Assembly: GCA_051453625.1 (NCBI GenBank)
Contig: JBOZIK010000001.1
Span: forward strand, 269,101,379-269,165,378
Source: Welwitschia mirabilis
Taxonomy: Eukaryota; Gnetophyta; Gnetopsida; Welwitschiales
Direction of reading: 5' to 3'
DNA length: 64,000 nt
Below the pieces are notes generated by a model, which had not been told where the DNA came from, searched no databases, and was given only the letters and a program-made list of their open reading frames with translations. Shown here one piece after another: positions 35,129 to 45,482 of the stretch. The translations under genes and the position numbers were made by a program. How positions within the stretch are numbered: position 1 is the first letter of the stretch; each line of letters begins with the position of its first letter.

Positions 35129-35628
35129 ATCTTTAATATATATCATCTCTACAATCATAGTCAGATCTTGTGCTTAATCTATTTTACATCTACATAAGAA
35201 GAGCTCCATCAATCCTATTAAATCAAGAATTAGTGAAATTTTTGCATCATAGCATTTTTATCATCACTACTACATACTCTAAAGGTTGAGACTGAGCCTA
35301 TAAGGTCCATTTGTAAAAGTTACAAGTAAACCTACAATACCTGAAAGAGTTAACAAAGATCTAGATCTAGCTTGTAAATAAGCTGATTATCAAGAGTGGA
35401 GTGTGGATTTCTCAAATCACTATAAATCTTGCGTGCTTTTTCTTTTTAGTACTTTTGTGCTTTTAGTTAGTATTTCTTTACTTCTATTAATTTCTCCTTT
35501 CATGCATGTTTTTAGATTAGTTAATTGTTGTGTGCAAGTTTTTGTTTAATCTTGAATTCATTTAAAAATACGATGTTATATTTTTAATAATCTATTCACC
35601 CGACTCTAGTGTTCTTGATCCCATTATT

Positions 35629-35640
35629 TAGTATCAGAGT
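35629..35640 (+). promoter_or_regulatory. Primer-binding site, initiator tRNA-Met
   Basis: TAGTATCAGAGT matches the canonical TGGTATCAGAGC at 10 of 12 positions. Both differences are transitions. It sits two bases after the end of the 5' LTR. Confidence 0.85.
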
Positions 35641-35691
35641 AGGTTAAGTATTTTCTTAGATCTTAATCGATCTAAGGTTTAGAACCCTATA

Positions 35692-36400
35692 ATGAATTTT
35701 TTCTCTGATGACTTTTCAAATATTTCCCTCCTAGACATCTGCACTTTTATATGTATATTTTGGATAGCATATGGATATATTTTCAAATAGATATTAACTA
35801 GTGGAAACACATAGGAGTTAAGTAAAAGTGATAAAAGAAATGCTCAAAAATCTGAAAAAGAAAGGAGACTTTCCTTTATGGAACTTATGCCTCCTTTACA
35901 AAATGTGCCCAATAGATTAGATCATGATTACCTTGATGTGATAACTAAAGAACAAGATGAGCTTAAAGATACCTGTCAAGAGCTATACCAAGAATGTAAA
36001 AAAATCACTAAAAAGATAAATGATCTAAACAAGATTATAAAATCTCTCACCAAGGATAATAAGGAAATGAAATTAATTTTAAAAGAATCAAATCAAAAAA
36101 AATCAAATCTCACTCTACAGGTAAAAGAGTTATCTTATTTTGTTAATAAATTTTTAGGTGGATCTACCAAATTAAAATAGATGCTTGAAGTTTAAAAACT
36201 TATTGATAACAAGTCAGGTATTGGCTTCATATCTCAAATACCTCAAAGGTAACAATATCAGGTCACTAGTGATGGTAATTTTCCTTTAAAAGTTACTTGT
36301 CTTTTTTGTAGAAGAATTGGTCATTTAAAACTCATGTGCAATGCTAGAAACTTAATGTTGTTTTCAAACTTAGTTAGTACCTTTCTGTTTGAATTTATTT
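35692..36400 (+). pseudogene. Copia gag, internally deleted
   Basis: The start MNFFS at 35692 follows the primer site as expected, but the next 60 codons soon break. The usual Gag core (UBN2-type domain of about 200 residues) is absent. From 35878 an intact 100-codon frame encodes a charged coiled coil ending ELSYFVNKFLGGSTKLK. After a stop comes the DNKSGIGF-like element, and then a CX2CX4HX4C zinc knuckle, CLFCRRIGHLKLMC, at 36298-36339. Gag would normally form the particle and the knuckle bind RNA. The deletion makes this copy unable to do so alone. Confidence 0.75.
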
Positions 36401-36409
36401 CTAAAGGAG

Positions 36410-36860
36410 GTACCCAATGTAAGTCTTGAAAAACTATGTGGGTGAAAGATAGTGATCTTAAAAGTCTTTTAATTCAGACATCTTTCAAGCTTTCAAATAG
36501 CACAAGTTGATATCTAGATAGTTGGTGTTTAAGGGATATGATAGGAGATAAATCCAGATTCAAGTAACTAAGCAACATTAATGGAGAAAAGGTAACTTTT
36601 GAAGATAATGGATAAGTAAAAATAGAATGCATTGGAAGCATTGGTGGACATAACCTTCCTAGATTAATGAACTTTTATATGTAAATGGTTTAAAGCATAA
36701 TTTATTGATCATCAGTTAAATTTTTGACAAAGGTCAAAAAGTAGTTTTTGATAAATCAAAATGTAAAATTTTGCATGGAAAATCAAATGATGTAATTCTT
36801 AGAGCAATTAGAATAGACAACATATGTAGCATAGATCAATCATTTTCTCCATGTTAAGTT
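36410..36860 (+). pseudogene. Copia aspartic protease remnant
   Basis: The active-site region at 36511-36540 reads YLDSWCLRDMIGDKS. The catalytic Asp is kept but the Gly of D-S-G is now Trp, and the Trp codon before Tyr has become a stop (tga at 36508). The downstream INGEKVTFEDNG and IECIGSIGG match the expected order of the copia protease. Several stops are present. Confidence 0.7.
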
Positions 36861-37322
36861 TTTAAAAGTTCCTCAAGAGATATGGCATAAACAATTAGAT
36901 CATGTTAATTATGATCAGTTGAAAATAATTATTCATAAAAACATCATGAAAGGTATCCTTAAGATAAATGTAGAAAAATGAGTCTTATGTAATGCATGCC
37001 AAAAGGCAAAACAAATTAGGAATTCATACAAAAGTAAAATCCAAATGTCCACATTTATGCCATTATATCTTATTCATATGGATCTAGTAGGCCTTGCTCA
37101 AACTCAAAGTCTAGGTAAAAAATGTTATTTTCTTACCATGGTTGACAATTTCTCTAGATATACTTGGGTAGCGTTCTTGTCAAACAAATATAAAGCTTAC
37201 AAATATTGGGTTGAGATTTATAATAAGATTAAGAACAAAAAGGTGTATACTATAAAAAAAATAAGAAGTAATCATGGGATGAATTTGAGATTTTTTTTTT
37301 TTTTTTTTTTAGAAATATTACA

Positions 37323-37816
37323 NNNNNNNNNNNNNNNNNNNNNNNNNNNNNNNNNNNNNNNNNNNNNNNNNNNNNNNNNNNNNNNNNNNNNNNNNNNNNN
37401 NNNNNNNNNNNNNNNNNNNNNNNNNNNNNNNNNNNNNNNNNNNNNNNNNNNNNNNNNNNNNNNNNNNNNNNNNNNNNNNNNNNNNNNNNNNNNNNNNNNN
37501 NNNNNNNNNNNNNNNNNNNNNNNNNNNNNNNNNNNNNNNNNNNNNNNNNNNNNNNNNNNNNNNNNNNNNNNNNNNNNNNNNNNNNNNNNNNNNNNNNNNN
37601 NNNNNNNNNNNNNNNNNNNNNNNNNNNNNNNNNNNNNNNNNNNNNNNNNNNNNNNNNNNNNNNNNNNNNNNNNNNNNNNNNNNNNNNNNNNNNNNNNNNN
37701 NNNNNNNNNNNNNNNNNNNNNNNNNNNNNNNNNNNNNNNNNNNNNNNNNNNNNNNNNNNNNNNNNNNNNNNNNNNNNNNNNNNNNNNNNNNNNNNNNNNN
37801 NNNNNNNNNNNNNNNN
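37323..37816. other. Assembly gap (494 N) in integrase
   Basis: Begins shortly after a 20-base T homopolymer, a likely cause of assembly failure. The flanks are not duplicates. The missing part would hold the third integrase catalytic residue and the start of the C-terminal domain. Confidence 0.95.
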
Positions 37817-38120
37817 TAAATGTTAAGGAGGTTTCTAAATCCTTTTGGACTGAGGTAATTAGCATAGTGTGCTACATTATTAATAGAGTTTAACTTAGAC
37901 CTGGTATAAACAAAATGTCATATGAGTTATAGAAAAGAAGACAACCTAATGTATCATATTTTAAAGTTTTCAGAAGTAAATGCTATGTGCTGAAAGATAG
38001 AAAACATTTGAACAAATTTGAGTCTAAAGCAGACGAAGCTATCTTCTTGGGTTATTAAACTAGAAGTAGAGCCTATCATGTTTTCAAATAAAGAAGCTTA
38101 ATAGTAGAAAAATCAATAAA

Positions 38121-38220
38121 NNNNNNNNNNNNNNNNNNNNNNNNNNNNNNNNNNNNNNNNNNNNNNNNNNNNNNNNNNNNNNNNNNNNNNNNNNNNNNNN
38201 NNNNNNNNNNNNNNNNNNNN
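38121..38220. other. Assembly gap (100 N)
   Basis: The 97 bases before the gap (38024-38120) recur at 38221-38316 almost exactly, so it is an unmerged overlap inside the integrase C-terminal region. Confidence 0.95.
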
Positions 38221-38519
38221 CTAAAGCAGACGAAGCTATCTTCTTTTTTTATTAAACTAGAAGTAGAGCCTATCATGTTTTAAAATAAAGAAGCTTAATA
38301 GTAGAAAAATCAATAAATGTATAAATTGATGAGATTGACACAAGATCAAACTACAGAGATGAAGAGGAAGTCATAACCTTAAGTATTCCCATATCCAATG
38401 AAGGTTTTACCAAAAGTAATGAAGTTATAGTAAAAGAAGGCATACCAAAAGATCCCAAACTTCTTAAAGATCATCCTTCAAAATCTATTATTAGATAAGT
38501 TAGCTCAGAAATAAAGACA

Positions 38520-39640
38520 AGATAATCTATGAAAAATTTATGTGCTCACATTTGTTATGTTTCAAAGATAAAACTCAAGAAATTTGAAGAAGCACAAATT
38601 CATGATGAATGGATGATGACAATGCAATATGAGTTACAACAATTCAAAAGAAATGATGTTTAAAAGCTAGTAAAGAGGCCAAAAGATAAAAATATCATTG
38701 GAACTAAATGGATTTTTAAAAAAAATGTGATGAAGAAAATAATGTCATTAAAAACAAGGCAATATTAGTAGCACAAGGTTATAATCAAATAAAAGGAATT
38801 AATATGAGAGGAACTTTTGCTTTAGTTTCAAGACTGGATAGCATTAGAATGTTTTTATCTTTTGTAGCTTTCAAAAATTTTGAAATTTTATCAAATAGAT
38901 GTGAAGAGTGCTTTTCTAAATGGTACATTAATTGAAGAAGTCTATGTAGAACAACCATAAGGTTTTATTCATCCTCATAAAATTGATCATATATATAGAC
39001 TTAAGAAAGTCTTGTATGAAGTAAAACAAGATCCAAAAGCTTAGTATAAGAAGCTAGCTCTCTTTTTAAATGAAAATGGATATATTCGAGGAACTATAGA
39101 CAAAACCTTATTTGTAAATAACTTGAAAAAAGATTTCATTATTATATAGATTTATATAGATAATATTATCTTTGATGCCTCAAATAAAAAGCTCTCAAAA
39201 GAATTTAATGATAAATCAATTTGAAATAAGTATGCTTGGTGAAGTAAAAATGTTTCCTGGACTTCAGATCGAGTAATCTAAAGATGGAATATTTATTTCT
39301 CAATCCAAATACACAAGATATTTAATCAAACACTTTGGATTAGAAAACGCAAAAACAACTAACACTCCTATATCTACATCATGTAAAGTAAGTTTGGATG
39401 AAAATAACAAACTCATAGATCAAAAATTTAGAAAAGTATGATTGGTAATTTATTATATTTAACCACAAGTAGACTGGATATTATATTTAGTGTTGGAGTT
39501 TATGCAAGGCATCAATCCTAATCAAACGAATCACATCTTTAAGCATTAAAAAGAATAATCAAGTATGTAAAAGGTAGATTTTATTATGGCTTATGATATC
39601 CCACTGATACATCTTTCAAACTTGCAAGTTTTAGTGATGT
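38520..39640 (+). pseudogene. Copia reverse transcriptase, broken
   Basis: Recognisable in order are EEAQIHDEWMMTMQYELQQF (~38596), IIGTKWIFKKN (~38695), ILVAQGYNQIKGINMRGTFA (~38763), a frameshift near 38880, DVKSAFLNGTLIEEVYVEQP (~38898), YRLKKVLYEVKQDPKA (~38996) and IYIDNIIF at 39150-39173. The catalytic YVDD box has become YIDN: the second Asp codon is aat at 39162-39164. Many stops. It would copy the RNA into DNA. Confidence 0.85.
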
Positions 39641-40094
39641 AAATTAGACTGGTTGCAGAGATGATAGAAAGAGCACAAGTATAAATTATTTTCTATTAGG
39701 TTCTTATTTTGTAGGATGGATAAGTAAGAAACAAAACTCTATTTCTCTCTCTACTACAGAAGCAAAATATATTCTAGCAGGTAGTTGTTGCACTCACCTT
39801 TTATGGATGAAAGAAATGCTAAAGGATTTTGGTATTAATTTTGAATAGGTCCCTATTTTTTGTAACAACACTAGTGCTATCAACATATTGAAAAATCCTA
39901 ATCAACACTCAATAATGAAGCATATTGTGCTAAGACATCATTTCCTATGAGACCAAGTCGAAAAAGGTCACATCTCTATGAACTTTATATCTTTGAACTA
40001 ATAACTGGTAGATATTTTTACTAAATCCCTAAATTTTGATACTTTTCTTCATCTTAAACATGATTTGGGGATTATCCTACCATCTTATGGCTAA
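39600..40094 (+). pseudogene. Copia RNase H, nearly continuous
   Basis: The best-preserved part of pol: DDRKSTSINYFLLGSYF (39661), WISKKQNSISLSTTEAKYI (39718), AGSCCTHLLWMKEMLKDFG, then VPIFCNNTSAINILKNPNQHS (39850) and KHIVLRHHFL (39918). The frame closes with LVDIFTKSLNFDTFL and a stop at 40092-40094. Internal stops remain at about 39640, 39846 and 39947. It would degrade the RNA of the RNA-DNA hybrid. Confidence 0.85.
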
Positions 40095-40284
40095 TTATAG
40101 GATAGTCAATTAGGTTGATCGATCGATTTAAAAAACTTAGTTGCCTGGACCCTCTAAGTTTTATAGCTATCCTAGTGAAAGTCGTCAATGCAGAACAAAA
40201 AAATTTTTTGTAATACTTACTTTCATCTATTTTTTTTTTTGTTATCTAATTTTATTTTATTTGTAATCTTTTGTCATTAATGTC

Positions 40285-40296
40285 AAAAGGAGGAGA
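40285..40296 (+). promoter_or_regulatory. Upstream polypurine tract-like motif
   Basis: AAAAGGAGGAGA in the context 'attaatgtcaaaa' repeats the context of the tract next to the LTR ('catcattgtcaaaggggga'), 472 bases downstream. Sireviruses are known to carry extra copies of this motif. Confidence 0.6.
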
Positions 40297-40755
40297 ATTA
40301 GTTATTTGTTACTAAATGTTTTTCATATGATTTCATATGTGTGCTCTTAATGAGAACTTTTCTATTTTGCACAAAATTGTTTTTAATTGGTGTCTCAAAT
40401 CCTCTTGTACTAATATAAATCATATGTGCTTAATATGATATGTTTCTCTATTAGTATCATAAGTTCTTAACTTAAAAAGTTTAAATTCTTTTAATGTTGG
40501 AAATAAATTTTAATATGTGACATTTGATAAAAGTGTTAAATAGTTTACATAAACACATTATGCTTTTCATAAAGTTATGCCCTTAACCTTTCAAATGTGC
40601 ATATTAAATTTGTTTCATTTCAAGCACAAAATTTAATTATTTAAAATGTTCTAACTTGTTTCAAAAAGTGTATTAATCTATAATAGGCATTTTTTAATAA
40701 GGAGTTTTTAAAAGTTCTAATTTATCCTAACTAAGTATTATTTGCCATCATTGTC

Positions 40756-40766
40756 AAAGGGGGACA
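40756..40766 (+). promoter_or_regulatory. Polypurine tract next to the 3' LTR
   Basis: AAAGGGGGACA immediately before TTGTTAG, the expected priming site for plus-strand DNA synthesis. Confidence 0.8.
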
Positions 40767-40929
40767 TTGTTAGATTATTTTTTATCAATTGATGTCAAAC
40801 TAATGTTTTCTATATAGCAAATGTTTTGTATTTTACACAGAATATGTTAATTACTTACAGGTTAAAAGATAAAACCAAAACCATCAAATTCTAAGCACTA
40901 GAAACCTGTCAATTCTTTTACACTCTTGA

Positions 40930-41460
40930 GGGGTCGACCAGATTTTCAAGGGGTTGACCATACCTGAAGTAAATAGAAAATGAATTGCATCTAGAGGGGT
41001 CAACTAGATTTCTGTTGGAGTCAAATAGACGTATAACCTTAAGAGCCAGTGCCCCTAGACTGAATGACAAGGGGTCAATCAAATTTATGATGGGGTTGAC
41101 TGGATCTGTGAACTAAGGAACAGTACTCCTAAACTAATTATCAAGAGGTCAACTAAACATATGATGGGATTGACTAGACCTAAGAACTATGTAGCTAATA
41201 CTTTAAATCCAATCATCATGAGGTTGATTGAACACCTCAAGGGGTCGATTGGACCTGATATTAGAAATTGGAAATAATTTTATTAGGTTAAGTAAGTGAC
41301 TGGATATTATTGCGGGGGACCAGACTAAGGTTGACCAGACTCAAATGGGATCGATCAGATATGAAGACGTAAGAAATTAGGGTGATCAAAATTTTCACTC
41401 TAGCAACCTGTGTAAGTCACAGCACCAGATGGGTTCAATCAGACTTTTGAGGGGTCAACC
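40930..41460 (+). promoter_or_regulatory. Paired GGGGTYRAC motif array (7 pairs)
   Basis: Reading through, I count 14 motifs in seven pairs: GGGGTCGACC/GGGGTTGACC (40930, 40950), GGGGTCAACT/GGAGTCAAAT, GGGGTCAATC/GGGGTTGACT, GAGGTCAACT/GGGATTGACT, GAGGTTGATT/GGGGTCGATT, AAGGTTGACC/GGGATCGATC and GGGTTCAATC/GGGGTCAACC (41431, 41451). Within every pair the spacing is 20 or 21 bases; between pairs it varies. Each TTGAC or GTCAA core is also a potential WRKY W-box. Confidence 0.85.
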
Positions 41461-41588
41461 GAATGGAACAGAACTAAAATTTTCTAGTCATTATGTATCT
41501 ATTATGTAGCCATTGGATAGCCATTTTCTAGCTGTTTATAGCCATTGAAAGTATATTTCACATGTAATAAACCCTAAAAGCCTTCCAA

Positions 41589-41597
41589 TATAAATAG
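41589..41597 (+). promoter_or_regulatory. LTR TATA box
   Basis: TATAAATAG, at the same relative position as in the 5' LTR. It sits about 820 bases into the LTR and defines U3. Confidence 0.7.
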
Positions 41598-42239
41598 CCA
41601 AGAGATAGATGACTATAGAATCTTTTGAAACTATTTTCAATTATGTTAATATATTGGATCTAAGGAACGAGCACTGTAATTTTGTGATATTCACTATTGT
41701 ATCTTGGCCTCTATACTTTTGAGTAGGAAAGATCTTCCATCTGTATCATTTCTATAATCAAGGTTAGATCCTATGCTTCATCCATTTTACATCTATAGAA
41801 GAAGAACTCCATCAATCCTACTGAATCAAGAACTAGTGAAATTTGTGCATCACGGCATTCTTATCATCACTACTACATACTCTGAAAGTTGAGACTGAGC
41901 CTATAAAAGTCTATTTGTAAAGGTTACAAGTAAATCTATAATACATGGAAGAGTTAATAAAGATCTAGATCTAGCTTGGGAATAAGTTTATCAGTGAGAG
42001 TTGAGTAGCAGGTTTCCCAAACCACTATAAATCCTATGTGCTTCTTTTTAATACTTTTGTGCTTTTAGTTAATATTTATTTACTTCTATTAATTTCTTTT
42101 TTCATGAACATTTTAGATTAGTTAATTATTATGTGCAAGTTTTTTGTTTAATCTTGGATTCCTTTAAAAATATGGTGTTATATTTTTAAGAACCTATTCA
42201 CCCTCCATCTAGGGTTCTCAATCCCATCACACATATCTT

Positions 42240-43700
42240 TAAGGAATTTTATGTAGGAAGGTACCTTTTTAATCGCTTGATAGAAATGTTAATTTTAACT
42301 TCTGTAAAAATTTCTAAGGCCTTAAGTTATTGTTTCTCAATGTTTTCCTTCCTAAAATGTTATACAAAAGGCAAAGGCTCTTTGTATGTAGGTAGCAATT
42401 GTTTAAAGTCTATTCTTTTCTTTAGCTTGGGGAAAAGGTAAAGGTTCTTAATAAGGAGTTTTATCCCTTTCTTTTACTTTTCCCTCATCTTTATATTTAT
42501 TCCTCTATTAACCCTTGATTAATCTCTATGCCACTTCTAATATGAATTACTTTTATTTGGTCTAAGTGGTTTAATCCTAATTCTAGAAATCTAACTTGCT
42601 TAGGATTTGATTGAACATTCATGAGGAGTTTTTCTATTTTTCTTTGTTTTATTTATGAAAGGATATGGATGGCAATTGTTTATATTTAAAGTGTGCTTTA
42701 ATCAAGTCTTTGACTTTTTTGAGCTTGTGATTCCATAAACATTTTGAAAGTTTCATCTAATAAACGAGATGGTGATGATTTTTGGCAATTGATTTCAAAT
42801 GAATAGGAGAAGGATGAAGGATATGCATTTATCGATTGATTAATTTAATTATCTTACTTCCAGGAAAAATTAGGATGATTCCTCCAATTAGGATTATATG
42901 TGTTTGAATATGGATCTTTTTTGTTTTTCTCTTTCTTTTTCTTTTTTTTCCTCTTTTTTTGCCATTTTTTTCCTATTTTCTTAGCTTATTCATTACCAAT
43001 ATTTTAAAGTAAGGAGATGGAAGGACATTTAGTTTTTTGGTTAATATCAATGTAGCAAATCAAACATTCAAGCTTAATGACCATGAATGGGGGTAAAGGT
43101 GAGGTGGTTAAAGATTCTAGTTTTCTTACTAATTTATCTATTTTGTTATTCATTTTAAAAGTCTCAGAATTCTTAAAAACACTTGTTGACCTAAGTAGAT
43201 GATGTGATCTTGAAGGTTTACTAAGCTTTTCCTAAATTTTTGAGCTCTTAGCTAAACTTTCTAAGTACTTCCAAACCTTATCTAAGTGCATGTTAAGAAA
43301 ATTATCTTGGCTCATCATCTCAACTTATTATTAATTATTAGTGGATAACCCATTGTAGAAGAAACTTATTTTTCTACCTAGCTCAAAAACATGTTAGAAA
43401 CATTTTAATAAAAGGTATTTAAATCATTCTAAGATCTAGGAAAAAGTTTAATAATCTTTTATTGAAAATTCATAATTTATTTTCTTAGGCATTTGTCTTA
43501 TGATTGGAAAAGAATTTATAGATGAAATCTTTACTCAAGTCTACCTAGATTTTAATGGAAAATTATTTTAGAGTGTACAACTCAGATATCTTTTTTTATT
43601 TCAAGTAAAAGGAGAATGAAATAAGCCTAATTGTATCATGAATATTAGGGTACTGAGGGATGGTTGATAGGATGCACTTGAATTCTTTGAGATGGAGGTA
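42240..43700 (-). pseudogene. Gypsy gag, Athila/Tat type, broken
   Basis: On the minus strand, reading from 43400 leftward: ISFFYNGLSTNN (~43345), a helical stretch around FLNMHLDKVWKYLE, a Lys/Glu-rich stretch (KKMAKKRGKKKEKEKNKKD, ~42960) and TYNPNWRNHPNFSWK (42861-42910). The last is a hallmark of Athila/Tat Gag. Many stops. The copia element interrupts the gene's downstream side, so the protease now lies 9 kb away. Confidence 0.75.
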
Positions 43701-44969
43701 TGGATCCTTAGACTCTAATCCATGTAATTGAGATAACAATTGGATGGTTTAAGGCTTAATTTCTAATCTTTAATTAATGAATGGTGGCACTATGCAAGAG
43801 GGTGTTCCTAGACTTTATGGTTGGAGGTAATCATGAAGGCTTTACCTAGATTAGTTAGTAACAGTAGTGAGGTAAGATTATTATTTGGCTACTTCTTAGG
43901 TGAATAATATGTCATTAATCTATTAAGTATCCCCTGATTAGACAAAGATGCATTGAATGGATATTAAAGGTTAAGTGATTTATTCATGTTTCATTATGGT
44001 TATTGTGATGAAGTAGTTTGTTAATTAGCTTGGTTGTTTTGGTTATTTTACTTATTTTAGGAGGATGAGGTTTGGTCTCTCTAGGAATTATCATGAGCTC
44101 AATTTTTAATTTTTTACATCCTTTGTGATCTCTATAGGGGTCCATGTTGTTGTGAATTAGTATTCTGGTTTTATCATAGGTTCAGGTCACGCAAGAATAA
44201 GTTTAGAAGTTTACAAGTAGATTTTAAATAGTTTTCAAATCGGTTTTCATAGAGCCTATAAGTCAATTGTATTTCAAAGATTGCACAAATGGTTTTATTA
44301 AAAACTAAGGATATTTTGGGCTAAAAGGTCAACAAAACTAGTGAGGGCATGCAATGATGTTGATCAAGTTACAAGTTACAGATTTAGTTTTCATACATAG
44401 ATTTATTGATCTCATGTAGAATTATTATAGCAACAATGTCGCAATGAATTAGAACCAACATGAAAAATTTGAATAAAACCAAATCCAATATTATTGAAAT
44501 TGTGAGAAAACTTTTAAGAGAATTTTAATGTTTTGCTGAAATAGTGAAAACACAAAAAATAGAAACAAAAAAACACATAAAAACATGGAAATAAAGAAAA
44601 TAATACAAAGCAATGTAAAGTTAATTAAAAATTTTAAAGGTTTTTAAGTTTTTTAAGCTCTAAAATCAACCTATAAACAAACATTAGAAATATACAAAAT
44701 AATTTATAAATTAACTAAAAATAGACTTAAAAATAAGCTGGACTAGTTTGCATAATACTAAAAGGACCAATACCAACCACTGGAAAGAGGTTAAAAAAGG
44801 AAATACACAAAAGGAAAAGAAAAAAGAACCATCTTGAGTATCACTAAAAAAAGGACTAGTACCTACCACTAGAGAAATAAAAACTATGTCTAAAACTTGT
44901 GAGGAAAAAAAATAGTACTCCTCTAAGCTACTCTCATATCATTCTCCTAGGAAAATAGCACAAAAATCT
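43701..44969 (-). other. Leader region of the gypsy element
   Basis: Non-coding stretch between gag and 5' LTR. Its part at 44300-44905 matches 9960-10660, the leader of the truncated relative. The primer site expected near the LTR falls in the gap. Confidence 0.55.
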
Positions 44970-45482
44970 NNNNNNNNNNNNNNNNNNNNNNNNNNNNNNN
45001 NNNNNNNNNNNNNNNNNNNNNNNNNNNNNNNNNNNNNNNNNNNNNNNNNNNNNNNNNNNNNNNNNNNNNNNNNNNNNNNNNNNNNNNNNNNNNNNNNNNN
45101 NNNNNNNNNNNNNNNNNNNNNNNNNNNNNNNNNNNNNNNNNNNNNNNNNNNNNNNNNNNNNNNNNNNNNNNNNNNNNNNNNNNNNNNNNNNNNNNNNNNN
45201 NNNNNNNNNNNNNNNNNNNNNNNNNNNNNNNNNNNNNNNNNNNNNNNNNNNNNNNNNNNNNNNNNNNNNNNNNNNNNNNNNNNNNNNNNNNNNNNNNNNN
45301 NNNNNNNNNNNNNNNNNNNNNNNNNNNNNNNNNNNNNNNNNNNNNNNNNNNNNNNNNNNNNNNNNNNNNNNNNNNNNNNNNNNNNNNNNNNNNNNNNNNN
45401 NNNNNNNNNNNNNNNNNNNNNNNNNNNNNNNNNNNNNNNNNNNNNNNNNNNNNNNNNNNNNNNNNNNNNNNNNNNNNNNNNN
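44970..45482. other. Assembly gap (513 N)
   Basis: Covers the inner edge of the gypsy 5' LTR and its primer-binding site. The flanks are not duplicated. Confidence 0.95.

Larger units (their letters stand above)
33990..35626 (+). repeat. 5' LTR of the Sirevirus-like element
   Basis: Runs from TGTTAG to CCATTA (CA mutated to TA). It includes a 100-N gap at 35029-35128 flanked by an 83-base duplicate. Corrected length is about 1.45 kb, against 1462 for the 3' LTR. It contains the paired GGGGTYRAC array (34152-34682) and a TATA box (34806). By eye it differs from the 3' LTR about once in seven or eight bases, mostly by transitions. Confidence 0.85.
36870..38340 (+). pseudogene. Copia integrase, broken
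   Basis: The N-terminal zinc-binding part reads IWHKQLDHVN (36883) and CNACQKAKQ (36990). The core follows with LIHMDLVGLAQ (first catalytic Asp at about 37080), MVDNFSRYTWVAFLSNKYKA, and IRSNHG at 37261-37278, where the second catalytic Asp is Asn. A 20-T run (37291-37310) and a 494-N gap remove the third acidic residue. After the gap: FWTEVISIVCYIINR, then YFKVFRSKCYVLKDRKHLNKFESKADEAIFLGY and AYHVFK. It would insert the cDNA. Confidence 0.8.
40095..40767 (+). other. Non-coding 3' region of the copia element
   Basis: About 670 bases with no coding similarity. It holds two purine tracts in a shared context, described separately. Its last 240 bases also match, in reverse complement, the sequence next to the second copy's LTR (63290-63527). 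Confidence 0.7.
33350..42229 (+). mobile_element. Sirevirus-like Ty1/copia retrotransposon
   Basis: A full-length but dead copia element. It has LTRs of about 1.46 kb starting TGTTAG, a tRNA-iMet primer site, gag with zinc knuckle, then protease, integrase, RT and RNase H in copia order, a non-coding stretch and a purine tract before the 3' LTR. The target duplication CACAT is at 33345-33349 and 42230-42234, next to TGTTAG and CCCATCA. The gag coiled coil, the repeated purine tract and the long non-coding 3' region fit the Sirevirus lineage. It sits inside the gypsy element between gag and protease. Confidence 0.85.
40768..42229 (+). repeat. 3' LTR of the Sirevirus-like element
   Basis: A complete, gap-free LTR of 1462 bases, from TGTTAG to CCCATCA and followed by the target duplicate CACAT (42230-42234). 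It is the reference copy for the family. U3 holds the paired motif array (40930-41460), the TATA box is at 41589, and a single 'gttgagactgagcctata' unit lies at about 41885. It ends with the pyrimidine-rich 'cctattcaccctcc' block. Confidence 0.9.
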
